Part shown: positions 9,133 to 18,091 of the stretch, piece by piece
Layout: every line of letters begins with the position of its first letter
Numbering within the stretch: the first letter of the stretch is position 1
NCBI RefSeq assembly: GCF_030373445.1
Contig: NZ_JAUCYU010000005.1
Coordinates: 248,001 to 312,000, forward strand
Direction of reading: 5' to 3'
DNA: 64,000 nt
Source of the DNA: Roseovarius sp.
GTDB lineage: Bacteria; Pseudomonadota; Alphaproteobacteria; Rhodobacterales; Rhodobacteraceae
Position numbers and translations under genes: made by a program
The notes under the pieces: model-generated
Database searches by the model: none
Told to the model about the DNA's origin: nothing
Seen by the model: only the letters and a program-made list of their open reading frames with translations

Positions 9133-9413
9133 GCGGCACGATCTGGCTTGGCGGCTTGGCTATCTGGGGCGGGGTGGCCGGTTTGGCGATGGTGCTGGGC
9201 TTCGTCGTCTTCTATCACCACGCCGAGGCCAGCGACGGGATCGAACTGTTCCTGCACTGGCTGGCCGTGGCGGGGCTGGGGGCGCTGTTCTTCGGGATGG
9301 CGGTGCTTGGCCTGTTGCCCGGGGAGTTGTGGCCGGTGCTTTGGCTGGTCTTCCCGGCCGGGCTTGCGGGCTGTGCGCTTGGCGCTGTCGTCGGCCTGAT
9401 CCGCCACCGCTGA
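9129..9413 (+). CDS. Small membrane protein of unknown function
   Basis: A GTG at 9129 overlapping the preceding stop (GTGA) gives 94 residues with three hydrophobic segments, roughly residues 3-28, 40-62 and 66-88. A short polar loop HHAEASDG lies after the first. I do not recognise the family. Tight coupling to the DUF2484 pair suggests co-translation and a shared membrane role. Confidence 0.6.
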   Translation: MSGTIWLGGLAIWGGVAGLAMVLGFVVFYHHAEASDGIELFLHWLAVAGLGALFFGMAVLGLLPGELWPVLWLVFPAGLAGCALGAVVGLIRHR

Positions 9414-9455
9414 CGGGTTCTTGCCAGCCGGGCCGGGGCCAGCCTAAGGTTCCGG

Positions 9456-9728
9456 ATGGTCTATATCCTGCCCTTGCTCTGCTTCGTCATTCCGCTGATT
9501 GCCGGCGTGGTGCTGGTGCGTGCGGGGCGTGGCGTGGTCGTCGCGGTGCTGGTCGTTGTGCTGGCGGGTCTGCTGGCCTGGACGATCTGGCGCGGGCAAC
9601 TGGCCACGGGCATGGACGGGCTCGGCTATGCGATCATGGCGATGCTGATGTGGGCGCCGGGGATCCTGGGGCTGCTGGTGGGCAGTGCCGTGGGCTGGGG
9701 GCAGCTGCGGAAGGGGCAGCGGGGCTGA
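9456..9728 (+). CDS. Small membrane protein, first of a duplicated pair
   Basis: The 90-residue protein is almost entirely hydrophobic, with three predicted helices; the third contains LMWAPGILGLLVGSAVGW. The next gene ends its third helix with a matching LLILGPGLIGSLAGGGIGWL, so the two appear to be paralogues. The protein ends in a short basic tail (RKGQRG). No function is recognised. Confidence 0.62.
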   Translation: MVYILPLLCFVIPLIAGVVLVRAGRGVVVAVLVVVLAGLLAWTIWRGQLATGMDGLGYAIMAMLMWAPGILGLLVGSAVGWGQLRKGQRG

Positions 9729-9732
9729 GGGC

Positions 9733-9996
9733 GTGGTCTGGTTCGTCATCATGGGAAGTGCCGGGGTGCCAGGCCTGATCGGCCTGTGGGCCGCGCGGCG
9801 CGGGGCGGGCCGGTGGGTGCTGGCGATGGCGGGAGTTTACCTGGCGCTGATCCTGTGGGGCCTGTCGCGGGCGGGGCAGGCGGACGGTCTGGCCTGGGGC
9901 ATGGCCGGGCTGCTGATCCTGGGGCCGGGGCTGATCGGGTCGCTGGCGGGCGGCGGGATCGGCTGGCTGGTGCGACGGCGGGCGGGCGAGAGCTAG
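9733..9996 (+). CDS. Small membrane protein, second of a duplicated pair
   Basis: Starting at GTG 9733, four bases after the previous stop, the 87-residue product has three hydrophobic helices. It shares with its neighbour the third-helix glycine pattern GPGLIGSLAGGGIGW and a basic C-terminal tail (RRRAGES). murB follows 39 bp later. An alternative start is ATG 9751. Confidence 0.58.
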   Translation: MVWFVIMGSAGVPGLIGLWAARRGAGRWVLAMAGVYLALILWGLSRAGQADGLAWGMAGLLILGPGLIGSLAGGGIGWLVRRRAGES

Positions 9997-10035
9997 GGGC
10001 TTGCGGCGGCGGGCGCGGGCCAGTAGCAGGATTTC

Positions 10036-10968
10036 ATGACAAATATGCCAGAGACCCGCGGGAAGCTGACGCCGGACCGCCCGCTTTCCGACCTCACTTG
10101 GCTGCGCGTGGGCGGGCCGGCGGATTACCTGTTCCAGCCTGCGGATGCGGAGGATCTTGCGGCGTTCCTGAAGGCGCTCGACCCGGAGGTCGCGGTGTTC
10201 CCCATGGGCGTCGGCAGCAACCTTATCGTGCGCGACGGGGGCCTGCGGGCCGTGGTGATCCGGCTGGGCCGTGGGTTCAACGGCATCGAGATGGAGGGCA
10301 ACCGGGTGACGGCCGGCGCCGCCGCGCTTGATGCGCACGTGGCGCGGAAGGCGGCGGACGGGGGTGTCGACCTGACCTTCCTGCGGACCATCCCCGGCGC
10401 CGTGGGCGGGGCGGTGCGGATGAATGCCGGGTGTTACGGCACCTATACGGCGGATGTGTTCGTCGAGGCCAGGGCCGTGACGCGGGCGGGGGAGGTGGTG
10501 ACACTGACCGCGGATGATTTGAATTTCCGCTACCGGCAGACCGACCTGCCCGAGGGCTGGGTGATCACGCAAGCCACGTTCGAGGGGCCGAAAGGCGTGC
10601 CGGAGGAGCTGCACGAGCGGATGACCGCCCAGTTGCAGAAGCGCGACGAGACCCAGCCCACGAAGGACCGGACCGCCGGATCGACCTTCCGCAACCCGGC
10701 GGGGTTTTCCAGCACGGGGCGCGCCGATGACGTGCATGACCTGAAGGCATGGAAGGTGATCGACGATGCCGGGATGCGTGGCGCACGGCGCGGCGGGGCG
10801 CAGATGAGCGAGAAACATTCCAACTTCCTGATCAACACGGGCGGGGCCACGGCCGCCGATCTGGAAGGTTTGGGCGAGGAAGTGCGAAAAAAGGTTTTTC
10901 AATCCAGCGGAATAGAGTTACATTGGGAAATCATGAGGGTCGGCGAACCGGCCCCGGATAGCCAATAA
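10036..10968 (+). CDS. murB: UDP-N-acetylenolpyruvoylglucosamine reductase
   Basis: MurB (310 residues) reduces UDP-GlcNAc-enolpyruvate to UDP-MurNAc with NADPH and FAD. The FAD-binding motif [20 protein letters not shown] is near residue 56. [15 protein letters not shown] follows at about 128. The catalytic serine lies in GSTFRNPAG and the C-terminal catalytic glutamate in [10 protein letters not shown]. It is the first recognised dcw gene after the small membrane protein block. A hairpin (GGGCCG/CGGCCC, 10986-11002) lies between it and ddl. Confidence 0.96.
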   Translation: MTNMPETRGKLTPDRPLSDLTWLRVGGPADYLFQPADAEDLAAFLKALDPEVAVFPMGVGSNLIVRDGGLRAVVIRLGRGFNGIEMEGNRVTAGAAALDAHVARKAADGGVDLTFLRTIPGAVGGAVRMNAGCYGTYTADVFVEARAVTRAGEVVTLTADDLNFRYRQTDLPEGWVITQATFEGPKGVPEELHERMTAQLQKRDETQPTKDRTAGSTFRNPAGFSSTGRADDVHDLKAWKVIDDAGMRGARRGGAQMSEKHSNFLINTGGATAADLEGLGEEVRKKVFQSSGIELHWEIMRVGEPAPDSQ

Positions 10969-11021
10969 GGCGGTTTAACGAAAAAGGGCCGGAGAACGGC
11001 CCGGGACATTGAGGCACCAAG

Positions 11022-11942
11022 GTGGGTATGTCGAGCAGGACACCCCCGAAAGTGGCGGTAATCATGGGCGGCCCGTCGGCCGAGCGAGAGGTTTCGCTGT
11101 CGACTGGGCGGGAATGCGCCGCCGCGTTGCGGGAAGCGGAATGTAACGTGATCGAGGTCGATGCCGGCCGCGATCTTTCCGATCGTCTGACAGAGATTGC
11201 GCCCGATGTCGTCTTCAACGCCCTGCATGGGCGATGGGGCGAGGATGGCTGTGTGCAGGGGGTACTGGAATGGCTGCAGATCCCTTATACCCATTCCGGC
11301 GTGCTGGCCTCGGCGCTGGCGATGGACAAGCAGAAGACCAAGGCGGCCTATGTCGCGGCCGGGCTGCCGGTGGTGGACAGCATCATCGCGCCCGCCGCAG
11401 AGGTGAAGGTGCGGCACGTGATGGAGCCGCCCTACGTGGTGAAGCCCAACAACGAAGGCTCGTCGGTGGGTGTCTACCTTGTGCGGGAAGCGGCGAACAC
11501 GCCGCCGCAACTGTCGGATGACATGCCGGAGCAGGTGATGGTCGAGCAATACGTGGCCGGGCGGGAACTGACCGCGTCGGTGATGGGCGACCGGGCGCTG
11601 ACGGTGACGGATATCATCACCGAGGGCTGGTACGATTATCACGCCAAGTATGCCGAGGGCGGCTCGCGCCACGAGGTGCCGGCGCAGGTGCCGCAGGAGA
11701 TTTTCGACGCCTGCATGGACTACGCGCTGCGCGCCCACGAGGTGCTGGGCTGTCGCGGGCTGAGCCGGACCGATTTCCGCTGGGACGAAAGCAAGGGCCC
11801 GGGCGGGCTCGTGCTGCTGGAAACCAATACGCAGCCGGGCATGACGCCCACCTCGCTGTCGCCCGAGCAGGCGCAGAAGGTGGGGATCTCGTTCCCGGAA
11901 CTGTGCCGCTGGCTTGTGGAGGATGCGTCGTGCAACAGGTGA
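11022..11942 (+). CDS. ddl: D-alanine--D-alanine ligase
   Basis: This ATP-grasp enzyme (about 306 residues) makes the D-Ala-D-Ala dipeptide for peptidoglycan stem peptides. Visible motifs are VAVIMGGPSAEREVSLSTG at the N-terminus, FNALHGRWGEDG, KPNNEGSSVGVYLV in the central domain, LSRTDFRWDES, and LLETNTQPGMTPTSLSPEQA at the C-terminus. Start could be GTG 11022 or ATG 11028. ftsQ begins inside its last 13 bases. Confidence 0.95.
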   Translation: MGMSSRTPPKVAVIMGGPSAEREVSLSTGRECAAALREAECNVIEVDAGRDLSDRLTEIAPDVVFNALHGRWGEDGCVQGVLEWLQIPYTHSGVLASALAMDKQKTKAAYVAAGLPVVDSIIAPAAEVKVRHVMEPPYVVKPNNEGSSVGVYLVREAANTPPQLSDDMPEQVMVEQYVAGRELTASVMGDRALTVTDIITEGWYDYHAKYAEGGSRHEVPAQVPQEIFDACMDYALRAHEVLGCRGLSRTDFRWDESKGPGGLVLLETNTQPGMTPTSLSPEQAQKVGISFPELCRWLVEDASCNR

Positions 11943-12802
11943 CGACACGGAACGACCCGGCGCCGTCGCGGCTGACCTATCGCTTGCAGCGGCTGATGCT
12001 GACGCCGCTCTTCCGTATCCTGCTTCGGGTGGGGGTGCCGTTCTGCGTAACCTTCACAGTGGCGACGGTCTACCTTTCGGATGCCGGGCGGCAGGAGGCG
12101 ATCCAGACGGCCATCGCCGACCTGCGCAAGCAGATCGAGACGCGGCCCGAATTCATGGTCAACGAGTTGACCGTCGAGGGGGCGAGCGCCGGGGTCGAGG
12201 ACGATATCCGCGAAATCTTCCCCTTCGACCTTCCGTCGAGTTCCTTCGATATCGACCTCGAGCATGTGCGCAACATGATCGTCGGGCTGCCGGCTGTGGC
12301 GGAAGCCAGCGTGCGCGTGCGGCAGGGCGGGGTGCTGGTGGCGCAGGTGAAGGAGCGCGAGCCGGTCGTCGTGTGGCGCACCTGGGACGGGCTGGGGCTG
12401 GTCGACAAGGACGGCTACGTGGTGTCGGAAATCGCCTCGAGGCTGGAGCGCGCCGATTTGCCGGTGATCGCCGGCAAGGGCGGGTCGAAGGACGTGAGCG
12501 GCGCGCTGGACATCCTTCAGGCGGCGGCGCCGCTGGGGGACCGGGTCAAGGGCCTCGTGCGGATGGGCGAGCGGCGGTGGGACGTGGTCATGGACCGCGG
12601 CCAGCGCATCCTGCTGCCCGAGGAGAACCCGGTGCGGGCACTGGAACGGGTGATCGTGCTGGACGAGGTGCAGGACATGCTGGAGCGCGACGTGGTCGTC
12701 GTGGACATGCGGCTGGCCGAGCGTCCGACGGTGAGAATGAACGACCACGCGGTCGAGGAATGGTGGCGGGTAACCGAGATGATGGCAGGGACGGATAACT
12801 GA
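11930..12802 (+). CDS. ftsQ: Cell division protein FtsQ
   Basis: FtsQ (290 residues) is a bitopic divisome protein linking FtsA/FtsZ to FtsL and FtsB in the periplasm. It has a basic cytoplasmic N-terminus, one membrane helix (about residues 31-50), a POTRA domain starting near residue 72 (EFMVNELTVEGAS) and a beta domain containing VKEREPVVVWRTWDG. I chose GTG 11930, which has GGAGG seven bases upstream and overlaps ddl; an earlier in-frame start would lack such a site. Its stop shares a base with the ftsA start. Confidence 0.93.
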   Translation: MQQVTTRNDPAPSRLTYRLQRLMLTPLFRILLRVGVPFCVTFTVATVYLSDAGRQEAIQTAIADLRKQIETRPEFMVNELTVEGASAGVEDDIREIFPFDLPSSSFDIDLEHVRNMIVGLPAVAEASVRVRQGGVLVAQVKEREPVVVWRTWDGLGLVDKDGYVVSEIASRLERADLPVIAGKGGSKDVSGALDILQAAAPLGDRVKGLVRMGERRWDVVMDRGQRILLPEENPVRALERVIVLDEVQDMLERDVVVVDMRLAERPTVRMNDHAVEEWWRVTEMMAGTDN

Positions 12803-14136
12803 TGATCGAGCTTTACGATTCCCAACGGGCAATGCGGAACATGCGCAAGGCGGCCATCCAGCGGGGCGTGGTCGCCGTGCTGGACGTGGGCACTTCGAAG
12901 ATCGCCTGCCTCGTGCTGCGGTTCGACGGCACCGAGCGGCTGCAGGATCAGGACGGGATCGGCACGCTGGCCGGGCAGGCGGGTTTCCGGGTGATCGGCG
13001 CGGCGACGACGCGTTCGCGCGGGGTGCGTTTCGGCGAGATCGCCGCGATGCAGGAGACCGAACGCGCCATCCGCACGGCGCTTCAGGCGGCGCAGAAGAT
13101 GGCGAATATCCGTGTCGATCACGTGATCGCCTGTTTCTCGGGGGCGAACCCGCGGTCCTACGGGCTGGCGGGGCAGGTGGATCTCGAGACCAACACGGTG
13201 AGCGAGCAGGATATCAGCCGGGTACTGTCGGCCTGCGACGTGCCGGATTACGGCGATGGGCGCGAGGTGCTGCATGCGCAGCCGGTGAACTTCGCGCTCG
13301 ACCACCGTTCGGGCCTGTCGGACCCGCGCGGGCAGATGGGGCAATCGCTGTCGACCGACATGCACATGCTGACGGTGGATGCCGACGCGATCCAGAACCT
13401 CGCCCATTGCGTGAAGCGGTGTGACCTCGAACTGGCGGGGCTGGCCTCGTCCTCCTACGTGTCGGCGATCTCGGCGCTGGTCGAGGACGAGCAGGAGCTG
13501 GGCGCCGCATGCATCGACCTCGGCGGCGGCAGCGCGGGCATTTCGATCTTCATGAAGAAACACATGATCTATGCCGACAGCGTGCGGATCGGCGGCGAGC
13601 ACGTGACCGGCGATATCTCCATGGGGCTCCAGGTGCCCAAGACGGTGGCCGAGCGGATCAAGACCTTCTATGGCGGCGCCGTGGCCACCGGCATGGACGA
13701 CCGCGAGGTGATCGAGATCGGGGGTGAAACCGGCGACTGGGAACACGACCGGCGCAAGATCTCGCGGGCGGAACTGATCGGCATCATGCGGCCGCGGATA
13801 GAGGAGATCCTCGAAGAGGTGCGGGCGCGGCTGGATGCGGCGGGGTTCAGCTACCTCCCGAGCCAGCAGATCGTACTGACCGGCGGGGGCAGCCAGATCC
13901 CCGGGCTGGATGGCCTGGCGAGCCGGATCCTGGGCCAGCAGGTGCGGCTGGGACGGCCGCTCAGGGTACACGGGCTGCCGCAGGCGGCGACGGGGCCGGG
14001 CTTTGCCAGCGCGGTGGGGATGTGCCTTTTCGCGGCGAATCCGCAGGACGAGTGGTGGGACTTCGAGATTCCCGTGGATCGCTACCCGGCGCGGTCGTTG
14101 AAGAGGGCCGTAAAATGGTTCAAGGACAACTGGTAA
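12802..14136 (+). CDS. ftsA: Cell division protein FtsA
   Basis: FtsA (444 residues) is the actin-like ATPase that tethers FtsZ filaments to the membrane. The phosphate-1 loop VAVLDVGTSKIACLVLR is near residue 24, GAACIDLGGGSAGISIFM forms phosphate loop 2, and LTGGGSQIPGLDGLA the adenosine motif. The C-terminus (ARSLKRAVKWFKDNW) is an amphipathic helix suited to membrane targeting. It starts directly at the ftsQ stop and ends 172 bp before ftsZ. Confidence 0.96.
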   Translation: MIELYDSQRAMRNMRKAAIQRGVVAVLDVGTSKIACLVLRFDGTERLQDQDGIGTLAGQAGFRVIGAATTRSRGVRFGEIAAMQETERAIRTALQAAQKMANIRVDHVIACFSGANPRSYGLAGQVDLETNTVSEQDISRVLSACDVPDYGDGREVLHAQPVNFALDHRSGLSDPRGQMGQSLSTDMHMLTVDADAIQNLAHCVKRCDLELAGLASSSYVSAISALVEDEQELGAACIDLGGGSAGISIFMKKHMIYADSVRIGGEHVTGDISMGLQVPKTVAERIKTFYGGAVATGMDDREVIEIGGETGDWEHDRRKISRAELIGIMRPRIEEILEEVRARLDAAGFSYLPSQQIVLTGGGSQIPGLDGLASRILGQQVRLGRPLRVHGLPQAATGPGFASAVGMCLFAANPQDEWWDFEIPVDRYPARSLKRAVKWFKDNW

Positions 14137-14308
14137 CCGCAATATGTGGCTGAATCGGCGAAATCCCGCGTTCGGAGCAAAGAAATCAGCCATATTTTGT
14201 GTTTTTCAGGTGTTTTTTGGGTGACGGAAAGCCCAAGCATCGTTAAGATCGGTGAAATATAGGCGGAAAAAGCCCGGCATACGGGCAAAACAGCAGGCGG
14301 ACAGAGCA
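14137..14308 (+). promoter_or_regulatory. ftsZ leader with long inverted repeat
   Basis: The 172-bp ftsA-ftsZ gap is markedly AT-richer than its surroundings. TGGCTGA (14147-14153) and TCAGCCA (14186-14192) are complementary, flanked by AATA and TATT, and followed by two T-rich runs at 14193-14219. This could terminate ftsA transcripts or act in the ftsZ leader. A separate ftsZ promoter downstream is likely, but I see no convincing -35/-10 or CtrA box. Confidence 0.45.
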
Positions 14309-15946
14309 ATGACATTGAACCTCACGATGCCAGGTCAGGAAGAATTGAAACCCCGGATCACCGTATTCGGCGTCGGCGGGGCAGGCGGCAACGCGGTCAA
14401 CAACATGATCGAGAAGCGGCTCGAAGGGGTCGATTTCGTCGTCGCCAACACGGACGCGCAGGCGCTGAGCCAGTCGAATGCCGAGAACCGCATCCAGCTG
14501 GGCGTGAAGGTGACCGAGGGCCTGGGCGCCGGCGCCAAGGCCTCGATCGGGGCGGCCGCCGCCGAAGAGAACATCGAACAGATCGTCGACCACCTGGCCG
14601 GCGCGCATATGTGCTTCATCACCGCCGGCATGGGCGGTGGCACCGGCACCGGCGCCGCGCCGATCATCGCGCAGGCCGCCCGTGAGCTGGGCGTGCTGAC
14701 CGTGGGCGTCGTGACCAAGCCGTTCCAGTTCGAGGGCGGCAAGCGGATGAAGCAGGCCGAGGACGGCGTGGATGCGCTGCAGAAGGTCGTCGACACGCTG
14801 ATCATCATTCCGAACCAGAACCTGTTCCGGCTGGCGAACGAGAAAACCACGTTCACCGAGGCGTTCTCGATGGCCGATGACGTCCTCTACCAGGGTGTGA
14901 AGGGCGTGACCGACCTGATGGTCCGGCCCGGCCTGATCAACCTCGACTTTGCCGACGTTCGCGCCGTGATGGACGAGATGGGCAAGGCGATGATGGGCAC
15001 CGGCGAGGACGACGGCGAAGATCGCGCCATCCAGGCCGCCGAGAAGGCCATCGCCAACCCGCTGCTGGACGAAATCAGCCTGCAGGGGGCGAAGGGCGTC
15101 CTGATCAACATCACCGGCGGGCACGACCTGACCCTGTTCGAACTGGACGAAGCGGCGAACCGCATCCGCGAGGAAGTGGATGCCGATGCCAATATCATCG
15201 TCGGTTCGACGCTGGATCCGGCCATGGAAGGCATGATGCGGGTGAGCGTTGTTGCCACCGGTATCGACGCCAGCAACGTGCATACCGATATCCCGGTGCC
15301 GCGCCGCTCGCTGGCCGAGCCACTGAAGCCGGCGCGTGAGCACGTGGCCGAGCCCGAGGCGCCGGTCGCCGAGGTGCCGCAGGTGGCCGCGATGACCGAA
15401 CAACCCGCCGCGGCCGCGAAGGCCGAGGCCGAGCCGACCCTGTTCAACGGTTTCGACGCACAGAGCGCCGCCGCCGAGGACCAGTACGAGGATATCTTCG
15501 GCTCGGACGAGGACGAGGCGATCGACGATGACGGTCTGCCCGCGCCGGCCTACCAGCCTGCGCCGGAACCGGAGGCGCCCGTTGCCGCAGACGAAGAGGA
15601 TATGCGCGAGAGCTTCGTGGCGCCGCGCGGCCCGTCGCTGGGCGAACCGTCGCCCGACGCCATGGCCCGCCTGCAGGCGGCGGTCGGCCGCAGCCCGGCC
15701 CAGCAGCCGCGTGCCGCGGAACCCGCCCCGCGCGAAACCGCGGCGAGCGGCGAGAAATCGCGGTTCGGCATCAACTCCCTCATCAACCGGATGACTGGCA
15801 GCGGCAGCGAAGCCGCACAGGGCGGCGCGCGCCCGGCCCGTCAGCAACCGCCGGTTCACTCGCGCCAGGCGCCGCAGGAAGACGCCTACGAGGACGAGGA
15901 CGACCAGATCGAAATTCCCGCTTTCCTGCGCCGCCAGGCGAACTGA
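14309..15946 (+). CDS. ftsZ: Cell division GTPase FtsZ
   Basis: FtsZ (545 residues) is the tubulin-like GTPase that forms the Z ring. [13 protein letters not shown], the GTP signature [11 protein letters not shown] near residue 108, and the synergy loop [11 protein letters not shown] near 212 are intact. It is much longer than the roughly 380-residue enterobacterial form because of an acidic, Ala/Pro-rich linker (about 320-525). The conserved C-terminal peptide [10 protein letters not shown] binds FtsA and other partners. ATG 14309 was chosen because the tubulin core begins 15 residues later. A strong terminator follows. Confidence 0.97.
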   Translation: MTLNLTMPGQEELKPRITVFGVGGAGGNAVNNMIEKRLEGVDFVVANTDAQALSQSNAENRIQLGVKVTEGLGAGAKASIGAAAAEENIEQIVDHLAGAHMCFITAGMGGGTGTGAAPIIAQAARELGVLTVGVVTKPFQFEGGKRMKQAEDGVDALQKVVDTLIIIPNQNLFRLANEKTTFTEAFSMADDVLYQGVKGVTDLMVRPGLINLDFADVRAVMDEMGKAMMGTGEDDGEDRAIQAAEKAIANPLLDEISLQGAKGVLINITGGHDLTLFELDEAANRIREEVDADANIIVGSTLDPAMEGMMRVSVVATGIDASNVHTDIPVPRRSLAEPLKPAREHVAEPEAPVAEVPQVAAMTEQPAAAAKAEAEPTLFNGFDAQSAAAEDQYEDIFGSDEDEAIDDDGLPAPAYQPAPEPEAPVAADEEDMRESFVAPRGPSLGEPSPDAMARLQAAVGRSPAQQPRAAEPAPRETAASGEKSRFGINSLINRMTGSGSEAAQGGARPARQQPPVHSRQAPQEDAYEDEDDQIEIPAFLRRQAN

Positions 15947-15967
15947 ACAAGCGAAAAATCACGCAGG

Positions 15968-15996
15968 AAAAGGGCCGTTTTTGACGGCCCTTTTTC
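15968..15996 (+). terminator. Rho-independent terminator of ftsZ
   Basis: An 11-bp stem (15968-15978 with 15984-15994, core GGGCCGT/ACGGCCC) with a 5-base loop is followed by a T-run and lies 22 bases past the ftsZ stop. It separates ftsZ from lpxC. Confidence 0.9.
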
Positions 15997-16161
15997 TTTG
16001 TTTTCAGGGCCTTGAGGGGGAGGGCGATTCGGGTAGGCGGATTGTTGCCAAGTCCCTTTCCGGCATGTTTCAGGCCGTTGCAAAGATTGAGTTGTTAAAC
16101 GCGGGCCCCGTAATTAGACATTTTTGTAACACGAACTGCCCGAACCCGATCGAGGTTAACC

Positions 16162-17085
16162 TTGCAGAATACGATCAAAACCGCTGTCTCCTTTTCCGGC
16201 GTCGGCCTGCATTCCGGCCAGCCGGCACGGGTTACGATCCGTCCGGCCGGTCCGGATTGCGGGATCGTATTCCGCCGGACCGATTGCGCGCTCGGGCAGA
16301 ACGACATTCCCGCCTTGTGGGATCACGTGCTGCAATCGCCGCTCTGCACCCGCCTCGTCAACCGGCACGGCGTCGAGCTTTCGACGGTCGAGCATATCAT
16401 GGCGGCGATGGTGGGGTGTGGCATTCACAACGCGCTGGTCGAGGTGGCGGGGCCGGAAGTTCCGATCATGGATGGCAGCGCCTCGGTTTTCGTGCGGGGA
16501 ATCCTGTCGAAGGGCATCCGCCCGTCGCACGCGCCGGTGAAGGCGATCCGCATCCGCAAGCCGGTCGATGTGCGCCGCGGCGACGCGATGGCACGGCTGG
16601 TGCCGCACGAGACCTTGCTGATCGAGTTCAGCATCGATTTCGAGGATGCCGCGATCGGCAGCCAGAAAAAGACGCTCAACATGTCGAACGGCAGCTTCGT
16701 GCGCGAGTTGGCCACCAGCCGGACCTTCTGCCGCCAGGCGGACGTGGACGCGATGCTGGCCAACGGGCTGGCGCAGGGCGGCAACCCCGGCGTCAACGCC
16801 GTGGTGTTTGACGGCGACCGGGTGATCTGCCCCGGCGGCCTGCGCCACTCCGACGAGCCGGTGCGGCACAAGATGCTGGACGCGCTTGGCGATCTGGGCC
16901 TGGCCGGCCTGCCGATCCTTGGCCACTACCAGGGTGACAGGGCGGGTCATGCGCTGACCAACGACCTGCTGCGCGCGCTTTTCGCCGATCCGGAAGCCTT
17001 CGAGGTGGTCGAGTGCGATGCCGAAATGGCAGCCCGCCTGCCGGGCGCCGGTGTGCATCCGCGGGAAATTCCCGAGGTCGCCTGA
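16162..17085 (+). CDS. lpxC: UDP-3-O-acyl-N-acetylglucosamine deacetylase
   Basis: LpxC (307 residues) is the zinc amidase of the committed step of lipid A synthesis. SGVGLHSGQPARVTIRPA opens the protein, VEHIMAAM provides the zinc ligand H78, and the second motif RHKMLDALGDLGL carries the other ligands. The catalytic C-terminal LGHYQGDRAGHALTNDLL is also present. Start is a TTG preceded by GAGG; there is no ATG nearby that keeps the conserved N-terminus. It has its own 160-bp upstream region after the ftsZ terminator. Confidence 0.95.
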   Translation: MQNTIKTAVSFSGVGLHSGQPARVTIRPAGPDCGIVFRRTDCALGQNDIPALWDHVLQSPLCTRLVNRHGVELSTVEHIMAAMVGCGIHNALVEVAGPEVPIMDGSASVFVRGILSKGIRPSHAPVKAIRIRKPVDVRRGDAMARLVPHETLLIEFSIDFEDAAIGSQKKTLNMSNGSFVRELATSRTFCRQADVDAMLANGLAQGGNPGVNAVVFDGDRVICPGGLRHSDEPVRHKMLDALGDLGLAGLPILGHYQGDRAGHALTNDLLRALFADPEAFEVVECDAEMAARLPGAGVHPREIPEVA

Positions 17086-17139
17086 TTAGGCGGCACGGAA
17101 AGGCGCCAAAGTGATTTTGCATCACGGATTTATGTGCTA

Positions 17140-17168
17140 GGACCAAACCCGATCGCCGGATTTGGTCC
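17140..17168 (+). terminator. Inverted repeat between lpxC and bamD
   Basis: GGACCAAA (17140-17147) and TTTGGTCC (17161-17168) form a perfect 8-bp stem with a 13-base loop. A short T-run follows at 17175-17179. It could terminate lpxC or be an operator upstream of bamD, whose start is 34 bases further on. Confidence 0.5.
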
Positions 17169-17202
17169 GGCCAATTTTTGCAACTGGGTGAGTTCTGACA
17201 TC

Positions 17203-18051
17203 ATGACATCGGCGAAGTTTCGTACCGGTCTGGCGGGCATTCTGGTGGCAGGTCTGGCGCTGTCCGGCTGTGGGGGCGCAGACAGCGTCGAGCGGGGCGA
17301 CGCCAATTACGAGAACTTCACCGCCCAGCAGATCTTCGAGCGCGGTGAATATGACCTTGCGCGGAACAACCCGGAACTGGCGGCGAGCGTCTTCGGCGAG
17401 GTGGAGCGGCTTTATCCCTATTCGGAATGGGCCAAGCGCGCGGTGATCATGCAGGCCTATGCCTACCACGAGGCCCAGGATTACGAGAACAGCCGCTCGG
17501 CCGCGCAGCGCTATGTCGATTTCTACCCGACGGACGAGGATGCGGCCTATGCGCATTACCTTCTGGCGCTGAGCTATTATGACCAGATCGACGAGGTCGG
17601 CCGCGACCAGGGCCTGACGTTCCAGGCGCTGCAATCGCTGCGGACGGTGATCGAGCGCTATCCCGACAGCGAATATGCCAAGTCCGCGGTTCTGAAATTC
17701 GACCTGGCCTTCGACCATCTCGCGTCGAAGGAGATGGAGGTGGGCCGCTACTATCTCAAGCGCAGCCACTTTACCGCGGCGATCAACCGGTTCCGCGTGG
17801 TGGTCGAAGACTTCCAGACGACGACCCACACCGCCGAGGCGCTGCACCGGCTGGTCGAGGCGTACCTGTCGCTGGGCCTGACCGACGAGGCACGCACCGC
17901 CGGGGCCATACTGGGCTACAACTTCCGTGGCACCGAGTGGTACGAGGACAGCTACAAGCTGCTGACCGGCCGGGGCCTGACGCTGGAAGCGGTCGGCGAC
18001 AACTGGCTGCGGCAGGTGTATCGCCAGATGATACAGGGGCGTTGGCTGTAG
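17203..18051 (+). CDS. bamD: Outer membrane assembly lipoprotein BamD (ComL/YfiO)
   Basis: The 282-residue protein has a lipoprotein signal with lipobox LSGC (acylated Cys23), followed by TPR-like helices, for example FERGEYDLARNNPELAASVFGEVERLYPYSEWAKRA split over residues about 50-85. BamD is the essential TPR lipoprotein of the BAM complex that inserts beta-barrel proteins in the outer membrane. ATG 17203 places the signal peptide correctly. recN follows after 40 bp, the usual Rhodobacterales order. Confidence 0.93.
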   Translation: MTSAKFRTGLAGILVAGLALSGCGGADSVERGDANYENFTAQQIFERGEYDLARNNPELAASVFGEVERLYPYSEWAKRAVIMQAYAYHEAQDYENSRSAAQRYVDFYPTDEDAAYAHYLLALSYYDQIDEVGRDQGLTFQALQSLRTVIERYPDSEYAKSAVLKFDLAFDHLASKEMEVGRYYLKRSHFTAAINRFRVVVEDFQTTTHTAEALHRLVEAYLSLGLTDEARTAGAILGYNFRGTEWYEDSYKLLTGRGLTLEAVGDNWLRQVYRQMIQGRWL

Positions 18052-18091
18052 AACAGGGTGGGGAGACTCACCCGTCCGACGGGTTGGCCTG

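Noticed and set aside
12517..14193. Minus-strand frame of 558 codons opposite ftsA
   Set aside because: Antisense shadow of ftsQ and ftsA; composition unlike a real protein.
14220..14308. CtrA binding site upstream of ftsZ
   Set aside because: Only a single TTAA half-site (near 14234) is seen; the second half at the proper distance is missing.
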